NCBI RefSeq assembly: GCF_030272615.1
Contig: NC_081412.1
Coordinates: 99,261,796-99,325,795, forward strand
Length of the DNA stretch: 64,000 nucleotides
Origin: Cryptomeria japonica
Lineage: Eukaryota > Streptophyta > Pinopsida > Cupressales > Cupressaceae
Reading direction: 5' to 3'
A program made the position numbers and the translations under genes. The notes beneath the pieces were generated by a model, which did no database searches, had not been told where the DNA came from, and worked only from the letters and a program-made list of their open reading frames with translations. Position 1 is the stretch's first letter, and each line of letters begins with the position of its first letter. Shown piece by piece: positions 24,040 to 35,717 of this stretch.

Positions 24040-25260
24040 CTTATTATTTTCATAAATATTATTTAATAATTAAATTAATTATATATTTATTTAAACCCGA
24101 AATATGATTCTTTATTATGTAATTTTAATATTTTAATTAATATGTGATTCTTTTAAATCTCAAATAAAATAAAATAAGAAAATTATATTAATATTTAAAT
24201 ATATCTATTATTATTAAAAAAAAAAGTAATATAAAATAATATGAGTTCTTTATCTTTTAGTTGACTTTTGAAAAAGAGAGATTGCATGTTTATAATTTTT
24301 AAAAGAAAATATTTATATAAAAGAATGTAAGAGTTTTAAGTTAAATATATATATTAATAGCTGCATGTTACTTTTGGAAAATAAAATTTAGTTTTTAGAA
24401 AAATAATAGTAAACATAATTTATTGAATTATTCTTTCTTTTTTCCATGAGATTTTTACATTAATAAAAATAAATAAATAAAATCAAACTCTAAAAAAGGA
24501 AAAGTATTTGCCTTAAAGACCTAAACAAATTACATAGCTCTAAATTATGGGCATTATTTTAAAACTAATGAATTGCATGTTATTAGTACTTGTCGTTAGG
24601 CATTGTAAACGATTGGCTAATATTGTTTTGCCTCTTATAGGCGGGGGAGCAACGCATAATCTCAGGTTTCACCACTCATAATCTCTCCAATTTTGGGGGC
24701 ATTTTTCACGATGCCACTCCTCCTCAGCAGGCTTTGTTGTCTGGCATGCATATGGGTCCTCATGAGGGAATTTTTATCAAATAATATTTTACTAAGGTTT
24801 ATTGTTATTTAAGTTTTTATAGTAAATTTTGCATTTTATATTTTACTTCTCAATTGAAATTTTGTATTTTATTTATTTATTTATATCAATTTTTAGTATA
24901 ATTATTTGTTATAATGACTTTACTTTTTATTACTTAATTAGTTATTAATAAAATTTAATTGAACCAATCACAAACAAATATTTCTTTTTCAAATATTTCT
25001 TTTGTTTCTTTAAATATTTTTATTTTTCTAAAATATATATGTAAAATTTTTAAGTTTAGAATATATAAAAAGAATTTTCTTTTTACTGATTTAATTAGTT
25101 ATTAATAAAATTTAATTGAACCAATCACAAACAAATATTTCTTTTGTTTCTTTTAATATTTTTATTTTTCTAAAATATATATGTAAAATTTTAGATAACA
25201 TATTAATATATAAAATTTATATTCACAATTATTCTACTATATCAATATTATAAGACAAAT
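24040..25260. other. Extremely AT-rich block
   Basis: About 1.2 kb of mostly A/T sequence with no coding signal. It contains the tandem duplication annotated separately. High AT with TTAATT and AATAAA words could act as matrix-attachment-like DNA, but nothing in the sequence proves a function. Confidence 0.6.
24922..25193. repeat. Direct duplication of about 115-130 bp in AT-rich block
   Basis: 24922-25050 and 25078-25193 share TTAATTAGTTATTAATAAAA, TTGAACCAATCACAAACAAA and TTTCTAAAATATATATGTAA in the same order. The first copy has an extra internal TTTCTTTTTCAAATA. They are separated by only 27 bp. Confidence 0.93.
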
Positions 25261-26971
25261 ACTAGCCACTGGATTGCACTTGTTTCTTTGGTTTTTAATT
25301 AAACTATTAAGTCCACCTTAAAATGTATCTCATGCATAGGATTCTTTTTTCCTCTTGAAAAAGAGTGGCAACCGAACTGGGAGATAAATAAGGCTGAGAA
25401 AAAAAATTAAAAAAAAGCTAACACCTCATCCCTAAATTTAGGGAAGTAAAATTTAACAAATGCATAGAATGCGTGGAGGCAGCGATAAGAAAAGAGGAGG
25501 AAAGAATATCGTGGTGGGAGTACATAGAGAAGGGAAAAAAAAAAGTGCAGGTCACGACTGAAGGGAAATGCATGAAGAGTGTAATAAAATAGGGTATTGG
25601 TATTAAAGAGATGGTCTCATTATTCTTTCTCTCACCTTAATTACTTGGAGGAAAACCGACAAAGTCATACAAGGGAGGAGAGACGAGAGGCTCAACTAAG
25701 GATCTTCTACTTCTTTCTGGGTATGTTTTCTTTCACAGTTTGTTTGCTCTTTAATATCTAAAATACCAATACAAACCAGTACAAGTACACCTTCATTGAG
25801 GTATGTATGGAGCTCACTTCAAATCTTAAATGTTAAGATTGTGCCATCTCTGCAAAGGAAATCGACATTAGATTATTCAAATTGTTCAATTTATTCATAT
25901 TGCTAATTACATATATATATCATAGTTTCTTTTGAAAATATACGCCATCTTTTTATTTTGTAATATGGAGTCAAGCCTACGTCTTTTATTTGGTTTATTG
26001 CCCTTAAGTCGATAAGTTTATCATTAAGATAGTATTGTTATTTGAAAATATTGAGTGGTAATGATTCTGGTGGTAATTTAAAATTGTACAAACATTGCGG
26101 TAGATATTACATAGTTACATTAGTTATCTAAAAAGGAAATTAAATGATTGCTACCATGTGGCTATCAATATGAGGAACTACCATAACATCCTCTTGCATA
26201 GTTGTTAGTTTGCAATGTCCAAGGAATTGTATAGTATTCTTATCGGTACATATTGGCGTATAAGCTTACATTGGTATTATTGCCTTATTTCTTGTGATGA
26301 TTGACTAATGGGAATGGTGACTTTACAATCAAGAATTGAAGTGTTAGACTAGTATCTTTTGGCATTGGTAAGATGTTGCTTATCTAAAGGTTACAATCCT
26401 TTTTCCTTTGACCTATATATTTATAATTGCATAATAATGCAATAAGCGATAAGAATATTCCCTAATTTTATATGTAAATGCATTGTGTTATGTTTATCTC
26501 TTAGTACAGTTGTGCTAAGGTTGAATTCGATTCTATTAATAATACTTGTGGAAATGAATATATATAGATGCTTTTGATTAGACCTATGTAGTCTTCTATG
26601 TTTTGTTAGCTTCTACATGCTTATGAATGCATGATTGTATACATATGTCTTCTTTAAATGGTGATTGATAATTACTCTGAAGTCACTATGTTTTTCTTGT
26701 GATTGAAATGAAACTGTGAACTTGAAATAACCTTAGACTAGTTGAGATGTTCTTGACAATGAGATCCTTAATAAGGTATCAAGGGCAAGGATTATTGCTC
26801 TTGTATTTTTGTGAACGCTCATGTATGTTTTTGATATGTGTACCTTGTGGCTCAATTGTGATTTAGATGAGATTCTAATTTTGTATGATTTTTAAGCAAG
26901 GAGTGTTGCTTATATCTTCCTATGTATTTTATATGCATATTGTCTGTCTTAGGTTCATGCTTTAGTATTAG
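25261..26971. other. Intergenic DNA, nothing recognised
   Basis: A purine-rich stretch (25480-25720) ends in a sequence like a splice donor (GGGTATGTTTTC near 25718), but no frame or second exon supports it. The rest is AT-rich without features. Confidence 0.4.
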
Positions 26972-27364
26972 ATGTATGCATGTCACACTACACAATATTC
27001 CATTACCCCTGCCAGAATCACATTGCTAGTCTTCCTCGTGCTGGGCTGGGTATCTTTCATGTCACGAAAGATTCCAGGGAAGTGTAACTACTTCATGGTA
27101 GGGTGGAAATACGCTCCGGCAATGTTCTCTCCCATGATGTTTTTGAGGGATCTACAAATGTCAAAATTTCTTGTCAGGGTGGTCATCATGATTTGGTCCT
27201 TGTACATTTATTGTTTTCGACCTTGTGGTTTAGTGTAAAGGTATATGTTTCCTTATGCTTATCTTGTTGTCAGCTTATGTCATTTGACTTCATATGTCGA
27301 AATATAATTTCTTGTCTCTAACCTTGTATATCTAGACACATGGCAATGATATATTCTTAATTAT
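26972..27364 (+). other. Possible upstream part of the 27.4-27.9 kb pseudogene
   Basis: Two overlapping frames (26972-27238 and 27103-27321) have non-random composition. The second contains GNVLSHDVFEGSTNVKISCQ. They precede the pseudogene by about 100 bases and could be an earlier exon or frame-shifted portion of it. I recognise no family. Confidence 0.25.
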
Positions 27365-27940
27365 GTGTATTTTTTTAAATTATGTTATTTCAAAATTATG
27401 GTGGTCTTTACATATTTGGACTTCACATTCCAACAACTTTTTCGCCATAGTTTTTTGGGGGAAATTGACTCGGTGTTAGACAACATTGATGATCAGAAAC
27501 GTATCCACATGGCTAATCAGTATTACATTTTATGTGAGGGAGCGAATGAATTTAGGAAGTTCCAGTTAATTTTGACCATGTAATTGGAGGATTTCAACCG
27601 GAATAGGCTGGAAAGACAACACAATTTGAATTTCCTACTTTATGTGGCAGACTGTATGACACACCCGGACTTCTTTGACATGGGGTAGTTTGTTCGTGAT
27701 GAAAATCTTCAGGGGAGGCAAGATATTGGTGTGACCAAGGATGGTTAGATTGAGGAGGGAAACAATTGGGATTTGGGCCTAGGTGAAATGTGGATACAGG
27801 AGGACATGAGGCTCATTGAAGAAATTGTTGCTGGTCCGGCCCATGTGAGCTGCGAAATGGATTTCCCAGTGATCACGGAAGCTCATGCTGCACAAATGGT
27901 GCATGAAGCTATATCTGACTCCTTTGGCAATGAGGAATGA
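27365..27940 (+). pseudogene. Unidentified protein-like pseudogene, one frame with three stops
   Basis: A single frame runs 576 bases and ends at TGA 27938-27940, with internal TAA 27581-27583, TAG 27686-27688 and TAG 27746-27748. Across the stops the composition stays protein-like, with phrases such as DNIDDQKRIHMANQYYILCE, LEDFNRNRLERQHNLNFLLY and an acidic C-terminus ending DSFGNEE. Continuity of frame through three stops, plus a higher GC content than the flanks, argues for a formerly coded protein. I do not recognise it; a DNA-transposon accessory protein or a host gene fragment are both possible. The 5' end is unclear because the first part (to about 27430) looks non-coding. Confidence 0.55.
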
Positions 27941-28286
27941 TGTTTTCCCTCTCTCTCCCCGTGTTTAGACCTATTAATGTTTCTTATTGTTTGGTTTTAG
28001 AATTTTTTTTGTAATCTTTGGACTTTAAGCAGTTAATAGTAGATATGGAGCATACTAGCTCTCTTTTTGTTCCCTATGCTCACTTTGAGTTGGTGAAATG
28101 CTATGGTTTCTTGTTGTTTGTTTTATCATGTATGTGACAAAGGGATAACGGTACATAGACACCTCTGCTAAAAGTTTATAATCTACAAGATACAACTTGC
28201 ATGAGGAGTATGTGGGCATTTTTTCTTTGACAGAGGTTTTAACAACATATAGACACCTCTGATTCCTGTAATTTTTTCCTACACAA
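27941..28286. other. Non-coding, contains a short repeated phrase
   Basis: AACGGTACATAGACACCTCTG (about 28147-28167) recurs as AACAACATATAGACACCTCTG (about 28241-28261). Nothing else recognised. Confidence 0.4.
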
Positions 28287-28360
28287 CACTACAAGGTGCT
28301 GGCCTATCTAGCTATTTATCGACTAAAAAAAAATTAGCGACAAAGAGGGAGGAACTAAAT
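28287..28360 (+). mobile_element. CACTA-type transposon end (tentative)
   Basis: CACTACAAGG at 28287-28296 is followed by ATTTATCGACTAAAAAA, TTAGCGACAAAG and AATCGCTACG, the pattern of a CACTA terminal repeat plus subterminal gcgac-type repeats. The partner end, TTGTAGTG in inverted orientation to the right, was not found, so only one end remains. Confidence 0.35.
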
Positions 28361-28739
28361 CGCTACGTAGTAGATTGTGATGGAATGATTATCAGTGTTT
28401 TGTATTCTTTTTTATCGATCATTAATGAAGTATAATGACTGTATTATAATTTGGATGGGGACATCACATGCACCCTTTTTGACAAGATGTCTGATGGATC
28501 ATAATCCTTTATTTGTTACAAATGCAATGAAACCATTCCTTATTATTGTTAACGATGATCTCGAGTGACAAGCATACGAATACTTATGAGGGTCACCGCT
28601 TGTTGGTCGTATTTAACATAGGCATCTGCAGGCCTCATTTCGCAATGTGCGAATAACTGGTTGCGTTGCCATTTTGACCTTTGTCTTCAATGTGCAGTGT
28701 TATTGAGGTGTATATAGAGAAAAATATATCTGAAAAATT
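28361..28739. other. Non-coding, nothing recognised
   Basis: No feature seen. Confidence 0.4.
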
Positions 28740-29460
28740 AGGAGACAAGATATGGACTTACTTGATCATCATCAATAGAGAACCTACAATACCCACACAA
28801 TGCAAAGCCAAATGAACTAAGCAATACACACATATAGTATAATCTACTCCATTACACTTATATCACTGAAGACCTTGTGTTGAAAAAAAGATGCTTTGGA
28901 AAGCACATGCACAAGAATCTATGGTCAATGAATCTATGAAATATGATGGATGCAAAAAAAAAATGCTAGATTGCATAGAGTAGGCTCCAATGCTAGATTG
29001 GCAGATTGCTAAATTGTGTATTAGGATTGACGAAGATAAAAGAATCTCATTATATACAAGACCTTTAAGAAAATGGAGGGATAGAATTAAGATGGCTAGC
29101 TAGGATTAAAGGGTACGTATGTACAAAATGATTAAATAATAAGCTAGCATGTAGAAGAAATAATAAAATAATGAAGGGGTTGGGCAGATGAAGATTAAGA
29201 GATAAATGTCATGTGTCATAGACTGAAAAGGAAATGATTTAATTGTCCAAATAAAAATTTATTTATTTAATAGAGGAAGTGGGAGAAATTTAATAGATAA
29301 AATATTTATTTCATTTACGAAAATGATGATTGAAATAAAATAAAATATTTATTTGAATGATGAAAGGCTTAGAAGAGGAAAAATGAATTAATTATATAAA
29401 TTAAAATTTATTATATATATATCTTTTGAGATAAGTGTTATCTATAATGGGGATAGCTCC
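28740..29460 (-). repeat. Eroded LTR related to that of element D
   Basis: Parallels 59800-60430 in the same order: CAATGCAAA near the left, ATGGAGGGATA-AATTAAGA, AGAAATAATAAAATAATGAA, GGGGT-GG-CAG, AGAGATAAATGTCATGTGTCAT, AGGAAGTGGGA and a run of ATTTATTTAAT words, then GGCTTAGAAGAGGA. The similarity is clear but diverged. It lacks the TGTAGACACC start seen at 60457, so the copy is truncated or has decayed termini. Confidence 0.65.
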
Positions 29461-29782
29461 CTATATTGCTTCAAAAAAGAGATTACATATTTCAACTTGA
29501 CTCATACTAGCAGTTTGAAATACTTGCCATCCTTCCCTAACCAGACACAAACATACTAAAACACACAATCAACCTCACTATCATTCACTACACAACCGTC
29601 TAAGACACACTTACATAACACAATTTACAAATCCTATCATCAATACTCTGCATTCAGGCCTTAGACGCTACATTTTAAAGCCCACACAAACGTTTGCATT
29701 CAAACAATTCCTAACCTCTCATGAATTGGAGGATCAGCGTTGCATACTCACCCAAATTGAAGAGATTTTATGTAGATGCCTC
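29461..29782. other. Non-coding, nothing recognised
   Basis: AC-rich sequence (CACACAATCAACC, ACACTTACATAACACAATT) without frames or family signals. Confidence 0.4.
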
Positions 29783-30175
29783 TTAAATCCACCAATTCTC
29801 TGAGATCCTAAGCCTGCGAAAAGGAGCCAGGTTGTCATTCATCACTGCACATCTGAACACTTCACATGCCTCATCCCCAAAATTTCTTATCCTCTTCCTC
29901 TCAATCTCCCTTTCCCTCTTCTCTCTTCTTACCCTCTCTTTCTCACTATCCAATGAATCCTCCTTGTTGCCTTCTTCAGACCCACCTGATTCACTACCTT
30001 CATCCAAATCTGAGGAGAAATAATTTTCAGCGTTGAAGTATACTTTCAAGACACTCTCTTTAACACCTTTGTGTTGATCGTATGATGAAAGAATAAGTAT
30101 TTGGTCAACTACTGAGAGGGGGGGTGAATCAGTAGATAGAAAAACTGATACAAACTTCACCAATCTCAAAATCAA
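29783..30175 (-). CDS. Unrecognised charged-protein fragment
   Basis: A 130-codon minus-strand frame. The well-composed part is the C-terminal 85 residues: an acidic stretch (SDLDEGSESGGSEEGNKED), a run rich in R, K and E (ERVRREKREREIERKRIRNF) likely to be helical, and a terminal LAPFRRLRISENWWI. The N-terminal part runs into LTR sequence starting about 30072, so the true upstream exon is missing. It may be an exon remnant cut by the LTR insertion, or a TE protein tail. No family recognised. Confidence 0.3.
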   Translation of the reverse strand: MILRLVKFVSVFLSTDSPPLSVVDQILILSSYDQHKGVKESVLKVYFNAENYFSSDLDEGSESGGSEEGNKEDSLDSEKERVRREKREREIERKRIRNFGDEACEVFRCAVMNDNLAPFRRLRISENWWI

Positions 30176-31340
30176 TCTCTCAAAGTAATATTAGAACTAT
30201 CAATGTAATACCACTATCAAGATAAAAACTCATAAAATAAATCAGTTGACTGTTACAACAAATTAACAGTAAACGACTTCAAACTCATAAACATCCAAAT
30301 GCTTTTTCATATGTCAACAGACTTCATTTCTCAATGCTTTTGGTTATCATGACTTATCAGAGTAGTTAAGTAGTTAAGTAAATCAACCATAAGAACATAA
30401 CCACAAAAACATTCACCACTTGACACAAATATTTTTGATGTGGAAACCCAAATGGGAAAAACCACGATGAGATGAGACTCACAAGATAACTATGTAAACT
30501 CTTCTGAAGTTCGCCATGTTAGGAGCCTATCATGTTAAAGCTTTACAAAAGTCTTGTTAAGAACAGATCATGTTAGGGACCACCCAGTTAAGGGATTGAC
30601 TACAATGCCTTGTTAGAAGCAATACCTTGTAAGGAGTAACCTCGGTAGAGGATTTGAAAATTCAATCTAATGGATCACCTTGTTAGAGGATTTGAATAGC
30701 ACTACACTTGCTTGTTTAGATCCTTTTCATGATCCTATCTACCTTTACTCAAACTATAGATACATCATCCGGTTTGGCAACCACACACTCAACTAATCTT
30801 TGCCAACACTGAAACTAAACAACTTCATCGACCTTATAAACAAATCAATTAGGTTGGCAACACAACAAAAATCTAAATCTCATAGAGATTACAAACAAGT
30901 CGGTTCAAGTATGACCGTTGGATTATATAGCAATCTTTGCACATCAATCAAGAAAACCTCAATCGCTCATTGATCACTGCTTCATCGAACTTAGTAACTC
31001 ATCATGTTCTTTGCATTATATGCAATATACTTGCTCATTCCCTAGACAAAAACCATTATATCAATGCACCAAAATCATTTGAAATTGTCTTCATACAATA
31101 ATCATACGTGTCACAATCATTACCGCCCATCATCAGATCATAAACCAATATAACCAATTCACCAAACTTAATCAATTAGGGTTTATAAAAAAAATAACAA
31201 GTAGGGTTTACCGATTACCGGTTCAACTCTCCAATATATAGCAATACCGGTTCACTCCACAAATTCTTCCTACCGGTTACAAAACAATATTACAACAATA
31301 TCATTACTGATTAATTGACATCAATGACAACATAACATAT
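30072..31340 (-). repeat. Copia-type LTR, truncated, related to 2847-4367
   Basis: Shares with the copia LTR at 2847-4367, in order: GAGGGGGGGTGAATC (about 30115-30129), GTGGAAACCCAAATGGGAAA, CCAGTTAAGGGATT, the CTTGTTAGAGGATTTG words, TAGGGTTTACCGA and GACATCAATGACAA (near 31318). The right end seen in the other LTR is missing: sequence changes at about 31340 to the start of element C. The left border near 30072 is approximate. Internal sequence of this element is absent, so it is a solo or truncated LTR. Confidence 0.75.
30520..30690 (-). repeat. Word array in copia-type LTR (CTTGTTAGAGG-like)
   Basis: Variants CATGTTAGGAG, CATGTTAAAG, CTTGTTAAGAAC, CATGTTAGGGAC, CAGTTAAGGGATT, CTTGTTAGAAG, CTTGTAAGGAG, CTCGGTAGAGGATTTG and CTTGTTAGAGGATTTG follow each other at 15-35 base spacing. 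Same position within the LTR as the array at 3118-3325. Confidence 0.7.
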
Positions 31341-31609
31341 CTGTAATGCCCCACCAAGAAACCCCGAAGGGATAAAGCTAAAACACACTCAAGGAGTGCA
31401 AATATTTTTTTTTTTGAAAGTTAAACACAACATTAAGATATACATTGAGTCATCAATAGCTTAGATAACACAGCGGAAGACGAACTAACACCTAAAGGGT
31501 TTCCCAACGTGATTACTTGTTTAAACATCTAACTCTACTCACGATCTTTGATCCATTTAAGCAGGTTATCTTAATTACATGTTATTACTTAAAACATGGA
31601 TATAGTTTG
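31341..31609 (+). repeat. Element C: LTR, left piece
   Basis: Starts TGTAATGCCCCACC, an LTR-like TG start in fresh sequence directly after the truncated copia LTR. It is interrupted at 31609 by element A and continues at 58062. With the right piece the LTR would be about 1052 bp and ends just before a TGGTATCAGAG primer-binding site. The start is inferred because no second LTR copy is in the window. Confidence 0.65.
31605..31609. repeat. Target-site duplication of element A, left copy (GTTTG)
   Basis: GTTTG precedes the A 5' LTR and is repeated directly after the A 3' LTR at 58057-58061. A 5-bp duplication is normal for Ty3/gypsy integration. Confidence 0.95.
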
Positions 31610-33054
31610 TGTAGTCACATAAATCTGTCCAGCTTAATTAAATAAATATTCGCTATTTATTTGATTAAAAATCCACTAGCCATCAATTAATTAAATTAAT
31701 ATTTAATTAATTCATCCCCAAACATTCTTCTATTAATTAAATAAATTATTCAATTTATTTTAATTAATTCATTAAATCAAATTCATAATCAATTAAATAA
31801 ATAAAATCTATTTATTTAATTAGAATCCCCTTTTCCTCTTTTAAATAAATTAAATAAAACATTTATTTAAATCATTATCCCCCCACTTGCATTTTCCTAC
31901 AAATGCAACTTGCACACATTTATTGGAATAAATGAATTTTTATTTTAATAAAATCCTATTTTCCCTCACCCACCAAATCCACTTGCAAAATCTTATCCCC
32001 TTCTAGATTCTTCTAAAACCTTCCTAATTAGCCTAATCCATCTTCTAAACTTTGTCACATCCCTAAGCCACTTCTCAAAACCTCAAAGTCTTTGATAACC
32101 ATTAAAGGCTTCAAGTCTTCAACCACTAAATGGCTCAAAGTCTTTGATAACCTTTAAAGGCTTTCAACCTTCAACCACTTAATCCCCAAAGTCTCCAATA
32201 ACCATTAATGGTTAATTCAAACCCTCCCACATGGTTAAAACATTTGTTTTGACTCAACCTCTATCCAACCCAAAGGTCTCATCAAGCCATTAATGCTTTG
32301 ACCATGATTATCCCTTAAACATCTGCACAAAGGTTTATCCTTGGATTAACTCTTAATCCAGTGGGTAAGCTTAATTTAGACTTGACCCTTAGCCTTTAGA
32401 TAACCATGAGGTCTTCTCAGGCCTTTAATGCCTCCAACTCCTTTTCTTAACCCAACCCTATGTTGACACTTGTCACCATTTCATTGGTGCCAATTGTGCA
32501 CATGGATCCCCAACTTTCAAACTTGGCCCTTGATTGAAACTTTCAATCTCAACCATCCATTGCTCCATTTTCCCTATAAATAGAGCTCATTCCTTCATAA
32601 TCCAGATCCTGAAAACTTGTATGCATCTAAGCTATAGACATTTTAGAGAGCATTTTTAGCATAATCATCTAATACCTTGTTATTTTGGTTAAAATACATC
32701 ATTTTAGCATCAATAGCATAGCATTAGCTTCTCATTTCATATTCGAAGCTCAATATTACAATCTCAATCCTCCATAAGCATCCATAGTGCAAAAAGCTGC
32801 TGAGAGCTACACTATTTTGGAACTTGGAGAGGAGAGGAACAAGGGAGAAAGGAACTAAAACCATGCTAAGAGGCATTTGGAGATGCCTCGTTATCTTTGC
32901 TTCTTTAGTTAGATATATTAGCTTGTTTTTAGCATCTCTCTTGGTATGCCTTTTTAGATTAGTTTTTGATTGACTAACACTGACAATCTAACGTTTTTGT
33001 GTCTTTTTGTGTTGTTGATCATTCACTAACCTTGTGCCATTTAGGAGGGCATCA
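31610..33054 (+). repeat. Element A 5' LTR (1445 bp)
   Basis: TGTAGTCACATAAATCTGTCC at the start and AGGAGGGCATCA at the end, matched almost base for base by 56602-58056. Contains a block of AATTAAATAAATA words (31635-31880) and a TATA box. Compared with the 3' LTR it lacks a 9-bp stretch near 32073 (the 3' copy reads AAGCAAAGGGAAGTC). Confidence 0.97.
32575..32583 (+). promoter_or_regulatory. TATA box of element A 5' LTR
   Basis: TATAAATAG in TCCCTATAAATAGAGC. Repeated at 57577-57585 in the 3' LTR. Transcription would start about 30 bases on, giving an R/U5 of about 440 bases. Confidence 0.75.
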
Positions 33055-33075
33055 TTTGGTGAACCCGACGTGAAT
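33055..33075 (+). other. Element A primer-binding site
   Basis: TTTGGTGAACCCGACGTGAA directly follows the 5' LTR. The same sequence, reversed, follows the 5' LTR of element B (47375-47354). The matching tRNA 3' end would be CACGTCGGGTTCACCA. I cannot assign it to a specific plant tRNA from memory; it is not the initiator-Met type. Confidence 0.8.
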
Positions 33076-33144
33076 CGAACCACCAAAAAACATCTCATTT
33101 TTTTTTAACTAACATGTTTGATTATTGAAAGTGTCACACAGGTT

Positions 33145-33385
33145 GCGCTTTAGTGCTATTGAACACGTTCTAGCGCTATTGGCACTTTTTCTTTTAGCGC
33201 TATTGCCTTTAAAATAGCGCTATTGTAAAAGTTTCAGCGCTTTTGCCACTCTTCTAGCTCTTCTATTATTCTTCTAGCGCTACTGATTATCTTTTAGCAC
33301 TTTTGACTCTCTGCCAATTTTGTTATTTCAGCGTTTTTGTGTGAAATAGCGCTTCTGTTAAAACACAGACTAGCGCTATTGCAAC
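33145..33385 (+). repeat. AGCGCTATTG word array in element A leader
   Basis: Eight GCGCT cores, mostly TAGCGCTATTG or AGCGCTTTTG, and four degenerate ones (AGTGCTATTG, AGCTCTTC, AGCACTTTTG, AGCGTTTTTG) are spaced roughly 15-30 bases. Each core AGCGCT is a perfect 6-bp palindrome. The reverse complement of the same word makes the array at 55725-56045. Confidence 0.9.
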
Positions 33386-35717
33386 AGAATGTCGTCTGAA
33401 TCGCCTTGTAACCACAAACATGGAAATTTTTAGGCTTGTGGAAGCCCCCCCTTGAGCATCGATTTTACTAACATATTTTTGTTCATGCAGGTTAAAAACT
33501 CACCATAAAAATCACAAATTTGTCCTTTGGTGCTTAAAAACTTGAAAAACACAAAATTGTCTTGCTTTCTAGCTAGGATTCATTCTTATTTTGGTGCTTA
33601 AAATCAACACACAAAGTTTCTTTTCTTGCATCAAAACTAAAGAATTTACAAGCCACACTTCAAATTTTGGTGCAAAATTAAAAACTTACAATCCACTTGT
33701 TCCAATTCTTGCAAGCGATTTACTTCAAGCAAAACGTGTTTTTCATTAAGTTGACCAGGATTTTCGAATTCTAGATTACAAAACACATTGCTTTTGAAGT
33801 TAAAACGAACACCATGGTTGTTGGAGCAACATCTCCAAATAGTTAGATCACATTTGCAAATGATGGATTAAAAAGAACAAGTGAATTTCGTGTTTGGCAC
33901 GCTTGTGCAAATAGTTGGTCGAGTGGTCCTACTTCTAACACACACTATCCTCTCTCTTGGCTCTCGTGGTCCTAGGTGCAAGAGAAAAGTGTTAGTAACA
34001 CTCAAAATTTTATCTTTTTAAGAGAGGCCTGCCAAGAGACACATCACTCTTGGGAACGACCTCGCGCAATAAATCCTTCGAGCCGCTATAGAAATCAGGT
34101 GAGAGCGAAAGTTGTAGCCTTGGGTATAGTTGTTCCTACAGTGTAACTGGCCAAAAGGACAAATGGGCCCCACCACCAGTTACAAGGCTCTTAAGCGAGT
34201 CACTGCAGAATGAACTTATGTCCAAAAACATCGAACATGACTAAACACCTTTAAGTAGTAGCCCACCCGCTCTATTGATTGAGGATATTTGAGATATAAT
34301 TTAGTGCAAGAGCATAGATGGTTTTGCTCCCAAGATACTCACCATACATATTTCCTTGAGTAGAAACATAGCTTTTTGAAAAGTCACTTGTGGCTTGATA
34401 AAAGTGGTGACTCCCCCATCATAGGGATCATCTATTTGTTATGCTCGTGCAAGACTTAGTATATCACATCCTTACCTACCACGGTGGGATTCATAAGGTA
34501 TGTAGTACCAAAGTCGAAGAAATATCAAGATGTGGGCTAAATTTATCACAACTAGCCATTTGACCTTAGGGATAAAAAGTGTTTGAAGTGTGTTCGTGTT
34601 AAAGACCAAGTGCAAATTGAGCCGACTTCAGGCTTTGGAAATACACCTTAAAATACATCTAAAGGAAGGGTCATATACAAGTCCAAGGATTGGGTTGATC
34701 TAGACCCATACTCATTTGTGCCTTTTAGGCAACATTCTTGTGTTTGTGTGCTTGCTTTGTTTTTCTTGTCAAAGAAAAGTCAGAAAATCAATCCCAAAAA
34801 CAAAGTATTCATCCAACCAAACATCTGTCAACACAACCAAAAACATCAAAAACAAGGTACAAACAACAAAAAGTCAAATTTTATGACCATTCTTCACATC
34901 TTGCGAAAGAAGAAGCGTCATCAGAATATCAACTTGAAAAGAAGACCATTGAGCTCAAAGGCTTTGATCAAAAGGAGGAAATTCTTCTATATAAATAGAC
35001 AAATCTTTGTCTCACATAGAGTCTTTCTGCGTCACATGCGTCTCTACCTTCAAGGAAAAACAAATGAATTTGATTCTGAATCATTGAACCGAAGAGCTTT
35101 TATGCAATATAGAGCTCTGAGTTATCACAAAAATCAAGGAGGAAAGATTAATCCAAACTTCTTCCCAAACATCTGTATCACATACAACACAGCTCGAGAA
35201 GTACCACCAACACCTGAAAGGGAAGAGATAGAGTTTGTCCCATTTGTAACACAGAGTTTTTATTGAAGTTGAAAACATTTTCATCCATCATCTCACTCAT
35301 ACATCATCATTTCATCATCAATCCATCCCCAACTCTCAAAACATTAAGAGGTTCTTGTCCCAAAATTCTCTTTTAGATATTGCTTGAAATCAAACACTTC
35401 ACATCACTTTTTAGATTGTTTCTACATCTAGGATAAGCTCATCCTAAGAGACACATCTACGCAGGTTAAAACTAGTTCATGAGTGAATCCTCTCATTACT
35501 AGGTAGTTAAATCTGTAACACATCTCAGATTTCTCTACACCTTATCACATCAAATCTTATCAAACAAGCAAGCAATTCAAAGAAGGAATTTTGGTTACAT
35601 CCACCTTAAAAAGTGCTAGAGATCCACGTGCAACACAATCCACCAATCATCAAATTCTCATTTCATCACAAACTCATCATCATTTTCACTCAATTTCAAC
35701 AAAAACTCCTACACAAA
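33386..35717 (+). other. Element A untranslated leader
   Basis: 2.3 kb between the word array and gag. Long leaders are usual for Tat elements. It contains one 182-codon frame at 34718-35266, listed separately, and no other supported feature. Confidence 0.65.
34718..35266 (+). CDS. Leader open frame of element A (182 aa), unrecognised
   Basis: Begins MPFRQHSCVCVLALFFLSK, is rich in K, N, Q and R in the middle (basic, probably disordered) and ends with EREEIEFVPFVTQSFY. There is no domain I recognise. It lies between the PBS and gag, where some Tat elements carry extra frames, and it is intact, while gag and pol are broken. It may still be chance: the first 20 residues overlap low-complexity T-rich sequence. 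Confidence that it is a real gene is low. Confidence 0.3.
   Translation: MPFRQHSCVCVLALFFLSKKSQKINPKNKVFIQPNICQHNQKHQKQGTNNKKSNFMTILHILRKKKRHQNINLKRRPLSSKALIKRRKFFYINRQIFVSHRVFLRHMRLYLQGKTNEFDSESLNRRAFMQYRALSYHKNQGGKINPNFFPNICITYNTAREVPPTPEREEIEFVPFVTQSFY

Noticed and set aside
25480-25740. Possible exon with splice donor
   Set aside because: No acceptable frame and no second exon.
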